DNA from: Aquimarina sp. RZ0
GTDB lineage: Bacteria; Bacteroidota; Bacteroidia; Flavobacteriales; Flavobacteriaceae
Direction: 5' to 3'
NCBI RefSeq assembly: GCF_008370685.1
Contig: NZ_VTZU01000045.1
Coordinates: 1-56,580, forward strand
Length of the DNA: 56,580 bases
A model generated the notes under the pieces. The model worked only from the letters and a program-made list of their open reading frames with translations, was not told the DNA's origin and made no database searches. This document shows, piece by piece, positions 1 to 8,452 of this stretch. Within the stretch, counting starts at the first letter, position 1, and each line of letters begins with the position of its first letter. The position numbers were made by a program, and so were the translations under genes.

Positions 1-68
1 TCTTTGATAGCCTCCAAAGCAACCTTTGCCTTGAATGCAGAACTAAATTTTCTTCTCGATTTTTTCAT
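1..68 (-). CDS. IS3-family transposase OrfA, 5' end only (cut by window edge)
   Basis: Reading the minus strand from the ATG at 68-66 gives about 22 residues beginning MKKSRRKFSSAFKAKVALEA. This is the typical start of IS3-family OrfA, the HTH protein that is frameshift-fused to OrfB to make the transposase. The rest lies outside the window, so completeness cannot be judged. The sequence at 101-120 (TGTCTTAAAAATGGGGAGTA) may belong to the terminal inverted repeat of this element, but that is a guess. The insertion lies just downstream of the five-gene operon that ends at 249. Confidence 0.75.
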   Translation of the reverse strand, partial: MKKSRRKFSSAFKAKVALEAIK

Positions 69-248
69 ATGTACAGCATTAAATTTACAATTTAAGTAGC
101 TGTCTTAAAAATGGGGAGTATTATAGTTATCTGATTTTATCGATAAAGAATTAGATAGTAGCGTAAAAATAGTTGGATACAACTATCCAGATGTTGTACT
201 CGATTGTCGAGATTTAAATCTAAAGGTGGCTTGCCGCGAGGTAGTTTA

Positions 249-2606
249 CTATTCTAATATTCCTTTTTCTCTTTTATTCTTGTGCGTATTTCTAAATTTA
301 CTTTTTGAACTAAATCGTACAAACAAACTTAAAAAAAACCTTCTCTGATTCGGTCTTAACTCATTTGTGTACTTGAAGTTAGATCCGTTAATACTTTGAA
401 CAACTCTTCCAGAATTAAATGGATCTAAAACAGATAACACTAAATTCCCTTTATTTTTAAAAACTCTTTTGCTTATCCCGAACTTAAAATACTGATTCGA
501 ACTTTGAAATGTCTGAAAATTGACCTTATTTTTAGGACTATAATACCAACTTAATTCAATCTTATAAGATTTTAGTCTTATAAGATTTGTAATAGAGGTA
601 TTTACTCTATAAAAATCATTATCCTTTATATCTTCATCAGATATAGTTCCGTACTTTCCATCTAACTTGATGATAGAATTTAACCATTTTGGAGAATTCA
701 TATTATATGAAAGGTTAATGCCAAAGGTAGAAGCCCTTCCAATATTTTCCGGTCTACTTATAGTTACATCGCCTTCAGCATCAAAAACAGAGGCATATTG
801 AATTATATCCCTTACAAAGTTTGTATACAATGTTGTATTTAAAGAAGACTTTTCAAATTCATTAAAAGATTCCAATTCTATAGTATGGGTTGATTGAGGT
901 TTTAAATCAGGGTTACCTATTCGTATTCTTTGTAAGTCTACACTAGTATTGAAACTGTTAAGAAAGCTCAAACGTGGTTGTCTTAAGAGGTTGAAATAAT
1001 TTAAACTTATTTCATTATTATCTCCATATTCATATTCTAAATTTACTTGCGGTAACAAATTAAAAAAGGTTTTACTGGCTGATTCACTTGAATCCTGATT
1101 ACTCAAATTACGCTCAGTACTTATAAGTCTAAATCCGATGTTAAAATAGATGTTTTCGAATTCATTCGAGTAGTCGCCAAAAAGAGTATTATCAAATTGG
1201 GTAAAGGCAATATTGTTTTCAGAAGCAGCATTAAGAGTACTCAAAAAAAATTGCTCCTGATCTATAGTACTTAAATCAAACCGATACCCTATAGAAAGAT
1301 AGCCATTATTTCTGATAGTCCAGTCATATCGGGATTTAAGTTCAATCTCATTAGATAATAATCTGTCAAAAGCATTGGTTGTAAAATTGTTATCTGTTGA
1401 TGAAGATTCTGAAAACTCCTCTGACCTTTCTCTAGATTCGAATTCATATTCTACTTCTACTTTTAATTGCTCTCTTTTAGAATTAAATTTGTGTTCATAT
1501 TCGTGTGCTGTTACTATAGAAAAGAGATTGTTTTCAGCATCATTTATCTGAGTTGTTTGTGTTATATCCCCAGATAAAGTATTCCGAATTCCATGAGTAG
1601 ATAAAGTGTTATTCTTATTAAACAGGGAAACGTTACCTACGAGTTCACTATTTTCATTCGGTAAATATTCATATTGAATCTCACTGAATTGATTTAGAGA
1701 ATTCTTATTATTGTCATTAGTTTCAACCTCTAAATTTTCTGAACTAGCATTGAACGTTTTTATGGATTCTTTTTTTGAACTAGCTATATTATTTTCCTTT
1801 TTAATACCATACAAACCATATCCATTAAATGCTTCTTTGTTTAAAGCCAGATGAAGTCCTCCCTTGGTAGTTGACGGTACTCCAAAAGCAAAATTGACAC
1901 CACCGATAAGTCCTTTCCGTTTACGGTCAGTGATAATATTTATTATAGGAGCTGTTTCAGCTTCTTTTGCAGAAGGTCGAGTCACTACTTCGATTCTTTT
2001 AATCATATCACTAGGGAGCATTTGAAGCACCTCTGATTTTGATAGATTTGATTTTCTTCCATTAATTTGTACAATAGGATCTTTACCACGTAATTGTACG
2101 GTGCCATCAATATCGACAGAAATTGATGGGAGATAACTCAAGACATTAGATATAGATCCAGCAACATCTTTAAGTGTATTGCCTATGTGATAAATTCTTT
2201 TATTATTTTTACTTTCTGACCAAAAATCTTTAGTGGTTACAACAACTTCATCTAGCTTTTTTATATCTAAAGGTTTAAGTGGAATTTTTCCTAAATTAAA
2301 AGTGTTATTCTTAAATTTAGCATAGTTTATCGGAATAAGATGTATCTCGAAATTCTGATGCCCAACCGAAAGGTTATAATTTCCTTTGTCAAAAGAGATT
2401 TGAAAATTTCCTGTACTATCAGATTTGGTGTTTCGTATAACTAAATTATTTTTTAAATCAATAATAAATATGTTTGCATCTTTTACAGAGGTATTATTAC
2501 TAGCGTTCAACACGCTTCCAGTTATGATGTATTTGTTTTCTTGAGAAAGAAGTATTGTTGTATACAAAAAAAACAAAAGCTGAAAGTATCTTTTTGAGTA
2601 ATCCAT
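249..2606 (-). CDS. TonB-dependent-receptor-like outer-membrane beta-barrel protein
   Basis: The protein is 785 residues. It has an N-terminal signal peptide (about 1-22), a carboxypeptidase-regulatory-like beta-sandwich (about 26-110, ITGSVLNASNN...KDANIFI), a plug-like segment with GTVQLRGKDPIVQINGRK (about 170-190) and a long C-terminal barrel rich in aromatic strands, as in the Bacteroidota outer-membrane beta-barrel family. It is the last gene of a tight minus-strand operon, 2 nt after the S41 peptidase gene. It probably passes a substrate across, or binds one at, the outer membrane. Because it shares an operon with a small secreted peptide and SdpAB-like proteins, peptide export, uptake or immunity is a reasonable inference. 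The substrate is unknown. Confidence 0.8.
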   Translation of the reverse strand: MDYSKRYFQLLFFLYTTILLSQENKYIITGSVLNASNNTSVKDANIFIIDLKNNLVIRNTKSDSTGNFQISFDKGNYNLSVGHQNFEIHLIPINYAKFKNNTFNLGKIPLKPLDIKKLDEVVVTTKDFWSESKNNKRIYHIGNTLKDVAGSISNVLSYLPSISVDIDGTVQLRGKDPIVQINGRKSNLSKSEVLQMLPSDMIKRIEVVTRPSAKEAETAPIINIITDRKRKGLIGGVNFAFGVPSTTKGGLHLALNKEAFNGYGLYGIKKENNIASSKKESIKTFNASSENLEVETNDNNKNSLNQFSEIQYEYLPNENSELVGNVSLFNKNNTLSTHGIRNTLSGDITQTTQINDAENNLFSIVTAHEYEHKFNSKREQLKVEVEYEFESRERSEEFSESSSTDNNFTTNAFDRLLSNEIELKSRYDWTIRNNGYLSIGYRFDLSTIDQEQFFLSTLNAASENNIAFTQFDNTLFGDYSNEFENIYFNIGFRLISTERNLSNQDSSESASKTFFNLLPQVNLEYEYGDNNEISLNYFNLLRQPRLSFLNSFNTSVDLQRIRIGNPDLKPQSTHTIELESFNEFEKSSLNTTLYTNFVRDIIQYASVFDAEGDVTISRPENIGRASTFGINLSYNMNSPKWLNSIIKLDGKYGTISDEDIKDNDFYRVNTSITNLIRLKSYKIELSWYYSPKNKVNFQTFQSSNQYFKFGISKRVFKNKGNLVLSVLDPFNSGRVVQSINGSNFKYTNELRPNQRRFFLSLFVRFSSKSKFRNTHKNKREKGILE

Positions 2607-2608
2607 AT

Positions 2609-4111
2609 TTAATTTTGTTTTTTTATCTCTGTAAGTAAGACATCTAGCTGGTAATCGTCAATGCCAAAAATTTGGTCAATTGATCTGTTAATTTCGATGT
2701 CAGGATCAGTACCTATCCCATCGAATAAATTACCATTTTTTTGAAATGACAACATATGTGAAAATTTCAATCGTAGTCCGGATAATTCATAGGATTGAGC
2801 CAGTCCGCTGGAGCCATCACTATTAACACCAGCTAAAGTGATGTTTTCTAAGTTTTTAAATGATGAGGCAAATACACTAGCAGCGCTAAATGTCAATTCA
2901 TTAATCATAAAATAAACAGGCTTGTCAAAAAAATAATAGTTATTGAAATGTTCATTGTTTTTTAATACCATATAATGGAAACTACTATAATTTGCATTTT
3001 CAAAAAAATTATTATCCCTCAGTTTTATGGGGCGTTCTTGTAGTATAATGTTTTGTGTTTGACGGCTAAAATGATCTAAAGGATAGAGGTTACGTTTATT
3101 TAAATTTTCTCTTATGAGATTTGTAACCTTTCCTTTGTACTTAGCCATATTTGCAACAAAAATATCATTTGGCTTAATGAAATAATTAGAAAAAAAATTA
3201 ATGATATCTCTACTTCCTCCTGAATTATTTCTAATATCAATGATAAGTGCAGTAGCATCTTGGATAGAATTCATATACTCTGTTAACCATTGAAAGAAAA
3301 GTTCATTTTCAGATTTATTGTACATTTTTGGAAGCCTTAAATAAGCGATACCATCTTCATAACTACGTTGAAGAGTGCTATATGACTTTTTAGTCTTTTC
3401 ATATGGAAACAAATGTTTGTTTATTTCGCGCCATTTGGTTTTAAAATTTACAAGCTGGCTATAAATCAAGGTGTCTTTTTTTCTATTTTTACTTAAAAAT
3501 TTAAGTTTGATACTATCACCGATTTTTAAACCATCTTTTACTTGATAAAATTCATTCATTTTTTCTACTCCCAAAGAAAGTCGTGCACGTTTAGGAGCAT
3601 ATTTATTTAGTATATCGTGTCTAAGTATAAAAGTGTTAATATTTTCATCTTGAATTTCAGAAAGGAGAGGATAATTTTCCAGATAAAAAGAATAATTAAG
3701 CTTAGGAAGTTGACGAAGTGCAATTACTTGATTATCAATCCATGGAGCTAAGGAAAATGGTAAATAATACTGTTCTTCTTCTTGCTCTGGTGTTATTTTT
3801 TCTATGCTTGCGTGTCTATCTCCTAATTCAGAAAGTATATGCCTGATATTAATTAAGAGTTCATCTTGTTCAATATATTCTCTGGATTCAAAAAGTTTAA
3901 TTATTGAATCTATCTTATTATTCACTCGCTCTCTATGAATATCAAAATAGGGAGATTTTTTGGATAGGAGCTCATAAATTGTATGTATGGTAGATATCCT
4001 GGGGTTATCATATTTTTCTTCAATTTGATATTTAGAAATAATAAAGTGGCATATAATAAATATTAGACATATCATAAAGATGGTGATACCTATATTCAAT
4101 AAGTATTTCAT
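2609..4111 (-). CDS. S41-family (C-terminal processing) serine peptidase
   Basis: The protein is 500 residues. An N-terminal hydrophobic anchor (about 6-28) places it in the envelope. The C-terminal half has the S41 core: GIAYLRLPKM (about 255), ALIIDIRNNSGGSRDIINFF (about 290) and the nucleophile region NELTFSAASVFASS, with the candidate catalytic Ser at 409, followed by GSSGLAQ and an FDGIGTDPDIEI end typical of tail-specific proteases. The family cleaves C-terminal or unstructured regions of secreted proteins. It abuts the membrane-protein gene upstream (no gap) and the outer-membrane gene downstream (2 nt). It may mature the small secreted peptide encoded first in the operon; that link is inferred. 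Confidence 0.85.
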   Translation of the reverse strand: MKYLLNIGITIFMICLIFIICHFIISKYQIEEKYDNPRISTIHTIYELLSKKSPYFDIHRERVNNKIDSIIKLFESREYIEQDELLINIRHILSELGDRHASIEKITPEQEEEQYYLPFSLAPWIDNQVIALRQLPKLNYSFYLENYPLLSEIQDENINTFILRHDILNKYAPKRARLSLGVEKMNEFYQVKDGLKIGDSIKLKFLSKNRKKDTLIYSQLVNFKTKWREINKHLFPYEKTKKSYSTLQRSYEDGIAYLRLPKMYNKSENELFFQWLTEYMNSIQDATALIIDIRNNSGGSRDIINFFSNYFIKPNDIFVANMAKYKGKVTNLIRENLNKRNLYPLDHFSRQTQNIILQERPIKLRDNNFFENANYSSFHYMVLKNNEHFNNYYFFDKPVYFMINELTFSAASVFASSFKNLENITLAGVNSDGSSGLAQSYELSGLRLKFSHMLSFQKNGNLFDGIGTDPDIEINRSIDQIFGIDDYQLDVLLTEIKKQN

Positions 4112-4987
4112 TTATAGAGAATTTTGAAAATAAAAAATAATCTCTTGCCAGGGAACTTTTATAAACTGAATAATAACAAAAGTAATGATATAAAATTTTC
4201 TCATTTTTATCGAACTTTGCGCTATTCCTAAAATTAACAGAATTGAGCTAAACCCAATGACCGGAAAGATAAAATAGGTACCAATACAAAAGATCAAAAG
4301 AGCTATATCTTTGGCAATACTATTGTTTTTAGAAAATAGAAACAGTGAAGCGACAAGTCCTTCAAATACGAGTCCGAAAAGCTGAAATGAATATAAAATG
4401 TACCCCATAAATGTCGTTGAGGATAACTTGACAAAACTATTATTGATAGGTAATAAATTTAATATTGAAATTGAATTTCTGTTATTAGCAAGTACTTCAT
4501 AAGGGGTATCTATAATAAAATGCGTTACTAGCATGAATCGTGAGTCAAACAAAAAACGTCCATGCAGAAAACCTGGGGATCCAAAACCATTAATTATTTT
4601 TTGGAAGACTGCAAAGAACATCACAAGTCCTATCAAAATTTTGGCATTAGATCTTAGATACTTCAAATCTTTATCTGTCCATAAATACGAGGTGATGAGT
4701 AATACCCAGTAAACAAATAATATTTTATGGTTATCGAGAATATAAAATTGTAAACTATTAAAAAATAAAAGCAATAATGATATAATAAGCCAAAGAATTT
4801 TGTTATTACTATAGTGACTAAATGCGAGCATTAGGGCACAGGTGATTCTCATAAAAATATCTAAACCCCATCCTGTACTTCCGTCAAGAACAAGTAAAAC
4901 CAGTGAGAATTTAAAAATTAATTCTTCAGAGAAAGACTGGTAATTTTTATTATGTTTTTCCAGGATTGTAAGTAGTGAATATACCAT
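4112..4987 (-). CDS. SdpB/HTTM-like multi-pass inner-membrane protein
   Basis: The protein is 291 residues and almost entirely hydrophobic, with about 6-8 predicted membrane segments. A central FFAVFQKIINGFGSPGFLHGRF segment (about 122-144), with Lys after a membrane helix and a following Gly-rich loop, resembles the HTTM/DoxX-type fold shared by vitamin K-dependent carboxylase relatives and SdpB of the Bacillus SDP toxin system. The gene starts 15 nt after the SdpA-like gene and abuts the S41 peptidase gene. In Bacillus, SdpA and SdpB are both needed to make mature SDP peptide from SdpC. The assignment rests on topology, weak motif similarity and gene order; no enzymatic activity can be read from the sequence. 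Confidence 0.55.
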   Translation of the reverse strand: MVYSLLTILEKHNKNYQSFSEELIFKFSLVLLVLDGSTGWGLDIFMRITCALMLAFSHYSNNKILWLIISLLLLFFNSLQFYILDNHKILFVYWVLLITSYLWTDKDLKYLRSNAKILIGLVMFFAVFQKIINGFGSPGFLHGRFLFDSRFMLVTHFIIDTPYEVLANNRNSISILNLLPINNSFVKLSSTTFMGYILYSFQLFGLVFEGLVASLFLFSKNNSIAKDIALLIFCIGTYFIFPVIGFSSILLILGIAQSSIKMRKFYIITFVIIQFIKVPWQEIIFYFQNSL

Positions 4988-5002
4988 AGCAATTATGAAA
5001 AA

Positions 5003-5560
5003 TTAATTACTTATTTCAATTTCACCTATAAAACTCTTTTTCACGGTTAAATCATTTTCGAAAAAATCTGTTTGAAATAACCTAAGTTTTATACGTTCTA
5101 TTTTTATCGCTTCTTCTGCAAGTGCAGTAGCATCATTTTCATAATAGGTAGGCTCGTATACGAACTCATAAAACTTATTATTGTTATTAATATGATTCAG
5201 TGTATTTTCATCTATATTAGATGGAAATTCTACGTGATTAGGCTTCAAATAAGAATTTATAATTTGCTTACCTAACTTTTTTAATTTTTCTTTTTTAGGG
5301 AAATTCTTAGTAGAAATAAGAAAGTTTTTTGATATAGGAATGCTAAACTTACTACTCACAATATTGATTAATATAGAATCTCCATCTTTTTTATAACCTG
5401 TTGCGGTTATATTAGTATTCTTGTTGGTCGAGAACATCCCAAAACCACCACCTTTCCAAGGAGTAAGAGAATCAAACTGAGAATTATATAATTGGATGAA
5501 TGCTATTACAATTAAAACGTAGCAAATCAAATAATTATCCAGGTTTTTTAAAATTTTCAT
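5003..5560 (-). CDS. SdpA-like membrane-anchored protein
   Basis: The protein is 185 residues with one N-terminal membrane segment (about 10-25), followed at once by SLTPWKGGGFGMFST (31-45), then a charged periplasmic domain. A single anchor followed by a Pro/Gly/Phe-rich conserved block matches what I recall of SdpA-family proteins, which act with SdpB-type membrane proteins in maturing antimicrobial peptides. Similar short proteins commonly accompany HTTM-type genes. Its start lies 8 nt after a perfect 18-bp hairpin that separates it from the peptide gene, so its translation or transcription may be held below that of the peptide. A family search is needed to confirm SdpA membership. Confidence 0.5.
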   Translation of the reverse strand: MKILKNLDNYLICYVLIVIAFIQLYNSQFDSLTPWKGGGFGMFSTNKNTNITATGYKKDGDSILINIVSSKFSIPISKNFLISTKNFPKKEKLKKLGKQIINSYLKPNHVEFPSNIDENTLNHINNNNKFYEFVYEPTYYENDATALAEEAIKIERIKLRLFQTDFFENDLTVKKSFIGEIEISN

Positions 5561-5567
5561 ATCAATT

Positions 5568-5610
5568 AATAGTAAACTGTAGATTTTTTAAGAATCTACA
5601 GTTTACTATT
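5568..5610 (-). promoter_or_regulatory. Perfect 18-bp hairpin between peptide gene and SdpA-like gene
   Basis: Arms 5568-5585 and 5593-5610 are perfectly complementary with a 7-nt loop. The hairpin starts 14 nt after the stop of the 69-codon gene and ends 8 nt before the ATG of the next gene. No U-tract follows on the minus-strand transcript, so it may be a processing or stability element, a partial terminator, or a block on ribosome access to the downstream gene. Any of these would give more peptide than processing proteins. Confidence 0.75.
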
Positions 5611-5624
5611 TAAACTTTAACTGT

Positions 5625-5834
5625 TTAGAGAGAAATGGTAGCCTCATTATATTCACCTATAGACTCAAGTGCTTCAAGTCCTTCTTCTCTCTTTTCATTA
5701 CCTTCATCACTTAAGGTTGGTGAAGATGCTACTGTTACTACATCAGCAACTCTAGAATTTTCGAATTGAGTTAACCCTGCAGCCCCAAATATGGCTAGCG
5801 CAAACAAACTGTAAAATAAACCTTGTTTTTTCAT
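5625..5834 (-). CDS. Small secreted peptide, candidate precursor of the SdpAB-like operon
   Basis: The product is 69 residues: MKKQG followed by a hydrophobic stretch (about 6-22, LFYSLFALAIFGAAGLT) that is a signal peptide or membrane anchor, then an acidic tail of about 45 residues (DEGNEKREEGLEALESIGEY). It has no cysteines. It does not resemble SdpC, whose mature toxin is hydrophobic, so if this is the substrate it is a different class. It is the first gene of the operon, preceded by a very AT-rich leader and followed by a strong hairpin, the layout expected for an abundant structural peptide followed by maturation genes. Alternatively it is a small lipid- or membrane-associated regulator. 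I do not recognise the family. Confidence 0.55.
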   Translation of the reverse strand: MKKQGLFYSLFALAIFGAAGLTQFENSRVADVVTVASSPTLSDEGNEKREEGLEALESIGEYNEATISL

Positions 5835-6997
5835 AATAATAATAATTGATTTATGTTTTACCTACTTTCAGGCTTTATAGTCGCTGTTTCGGCAATTCCG
5901 ACTGTAAATATCTGTTTTTAACATATTCGTTTGGTTCAGAAATTTTAATCGATGTACTTTTTGAGGTTTTTTAATTTCAACCAATAATTTCCTGATAAAA
6001 AGTATTTACTAGACTTTATTCCAGCACTTAGCTTTCCTATATCAATATAAATAGTCAGTTAATATACTAAATTGTATTATTTTTATGAGGAAAATTCCGC
6101 AAATAAATAATTATTTAACATTAATTTAAAATAAGGGGATTTATAGTGTAATTTAATGACCTAAAAATGAACATCAAGTTGCTATTAGAATTTGATTTGT
6201 TATTGCTTTATAGATATATATGATAGGATTTAGTTGTTTTTGTTAAGGGAGAAAATACAACAAATTGGTAGGGTAAATACTCGAATTTATGACCTAAATC
6301 TGGAATCCTATTCATTGCTTATACTTACTAAATCTGTGCTGTTTTTGACTTTTGGAATAGTATAGAATACGTATGTGTCATTAGTTGCAGGGTGGTAAAA
6401 GTATATATCGAATCGTAGTTTCTGTATCTTCTGTTGTTGTTTGTAATGTATTTGTCTGATTAGAAATAAAAAAGGTTTCTACCTCTTTGGTTTTCTTTTG
6501 AAGTAAATTGCAAATACCAGGAAGGAAAGGTTTTTGTTGATATGTATTATTTTTTAGTATTGTTATGTACCCTCTTCCCTTATTCGGGCAAAGTAATTTA
6601 GATATTGCTCATGCCTACAAGACATCTTGAGATGTTTTGTTTGAAATTAGTCACATAAAATCAGATATTTTTTATTTTGAAGTATCAACGAAAAGCGGCA
6701 AATTTTAATACATAGAATTCGAAGAAGCTTATTGCCTAATTTTAAATCAGCAATGGTTTTATATAGGTATTATCATTTTTATATTTCTTAATATCAGTCG
6801 CTATATTTGGCTATTCTCTCAGTTGTAAAACATTCTCCACATCAGAACCGATTAGCCTCTTAATCTAATTGACGGAATTTTGAGATTTTTTTAAGAACAA
6901 AATTTTAGCGTTTGTCGAGATGTTAACAACCATATATTTTCTTTGGATATACTTACTTTTTGCCCTAAGTTCGCATATCCAGAGAAAGAATTAAGTT
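5835..6997. other. 1.16-kb gene-poor region with possible decayed coding traces
   Basis: No intact gene is visible. It must hold the promoter of the peptide operon (minus) and of fabV (plus). Around 6670-6830 the plus strand, read with one internal stop, gives a plausible protein-like stretch (FYFEVSTKSGKF, stop, YIEFEEAYCLILNQ, then a hydrophobic segment) ending in a TAA. This may be a gene remnant. Near 5890-5925 there is a short imperfect dyad (AGTCG...CGACT) in the peptide leader. For fabV, TTTG at 6911-6914 followed 18 nt later by TATATTTT is a weak match to the Bacteroidota promoter form TTTG/TAnnTTTG. Confidence 0.4.
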
Positions 6998-8191
6998 ATG
7001 ATTATAGAACCTAGAACTCGTGGATTTATTTGTCTGACTGCTCATCCAAAAGGATGTGAGCAAAATGTGATAAATCAAATCAAGTATGTAAAATCAAAAG
7101 GACAAGTTGATGGTCCTAAAAATGTATTAATTATTGGGGCCTCTACAGGATTTGGACTGGCTTCACGAATTACGAGTGCATTTGGTTCTAATGCGGCTAC
7201 GATAGGAGTCTTTCTCGAAAAACCGCCAAAAGAAGGCAGACCAGCTTCTGCCGGATGGTATAATACTGCAGCTTTTGAAACAGAAGCACATAAGATAGGT
7301 TTGTACGCCAAAAGTATTAATGGCGATGCTTTTTCTCATGAGATCAAGCAACAAACAATTGAATTGATTAAAAAAGATCTCGGACAGGTTGATTTGGTTA
7401 TTTATAGCCTGGCTTCTCCTGTAAGAGTACATCCGGAAACAGGTACAAAACATAAATCTGTACTTAAACCTATTGGTGCTCCCTACACAAATAAAACTGT
7501 TGATTTTCATACTGGGGATATTTCAGAAATATCCATAGCAGTGGCAGATCAAGAAGATATTGAAAATACAGTAGCAGTCATGGGTGGTGAAGATTGGAAA
7601 ATGTGGATTGATGCTCTACAAAAAGTTTCACTTCTTAGTAATGATTTTAAAACTATTGCCTATTCTTATATCGGTCCCAAACTTACAGAACCTGTATATA
7701 GAAAAGGGACTATAGGTAGAGCAAAAGATCATCTGGAAGCTACTGCTTTTGAGATTACAGATGCATTAAAAGAAATTAATGGAAAAGCCTTTGTCTCTGT
7801 AAACAAAGCACTTGTCACACAGGCTAGCTCTGCAATCCCTGTAATTCCTTTATATATTTCACTACTTTATAAGATAATGAAAGAAAATGAAGTACACGAG
7901 GGCTGCATTGAGCAAATACAACGACTATTTGCAGAAAGACTATATAGTGGTGGTAATGAAATCCCAACTGATGAGCATGGTAGAATACGTATTGATGATT
8001 TAGAAATGAGTGAGGATATACAAACTAAGATCAAAGATTTATGGGAAAGTGCTACTACAGAAACCCTAGCTACTATTGGTGATCTGGATGGATATAGTAA
8101 AGATTTTTTTAACCTATTTGGTTTTAAGGTAGATGGTGTGGATTACAATCAAGATGTCCAGGAAATAGTAGCGATTCCCGGACTACAATAG
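6998..8191 (+). CDS. fabV: FabV-type enoyl-ACP (trans-2-enoyl-CoA) reductase
   Basis: The protein is 397 residues, the usual FabV length. It reduces the enoyl-ACP double bond with NADH in the last step of each fatty-acid elongation cycle, in the cytoplasm. The start MIIEPRTRGFICLTAHPKGC is the standard FabV N-terminus. The nucleotide-binding motif is VLIIGASTGFG (43-53), and the long-SDR catalytic pair Y-x8-K is Tyr234/Lys243 in VYRKGTIGRAK. FabV enzymes are known for low sensitivity to triclosan. It is a single gene followed 261 nt later by trxB. Confidence 0.95.
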   Translation: MIIEPRTRGFICLTAHPKGCEQNVINQIKYVKSKGQVDGPKNVLIIGASTGFGLASRITSAFGSNAATIGVFLEKPPKEGRPASAGWYNTAAFETEAHKIGLYAKSINGDAFSHEIKQQTIELIKKDLGQVDLVIYSLASPVRVHPETGTKHKSVLKPIGAPYTNKTVDFHTGDISEISIAVADQEDIENTVAVMGGEDWKMWIDALQKVSLLSNDFKTIAYSYIGPKLTEPVYRKGTIGRAKDHLEATAFEITDALKEINGKAFVSVNKALVTQASSAIPVIPLYISLLYKIMKENEVHEGCIEQIQRLFAERLYSGGNEIPTDEHGRIRIDDLEMSEDIQTKIKDLWESATTETLATIGDLDGYSKDFFNLFGFKVDGVDYNQDVQEIVAIPGLQ

Positions 8192-8452
8192 TAGTGCAAA
8201 GAACTAATAAAATTAGACACTATTATAGAGTATTTAAATCCCTTTTGAATACAGTTAATTTATGGTGGTTTTCATATATCATTTTTTAACTTTGATTAAT
8301 TCGTTTTAATAAGCGTGTAAAATAGATATATGTTTTGAGTTCCTGTGTTGTTTTTATTTGAGATATCTATAAGCCAATAAGAATTCTTAATAACTTTACT
8401 GTAAGGTTTCTCATCAAATTGCTACTTTTACATAAGAAAAAACGAAAAGACA

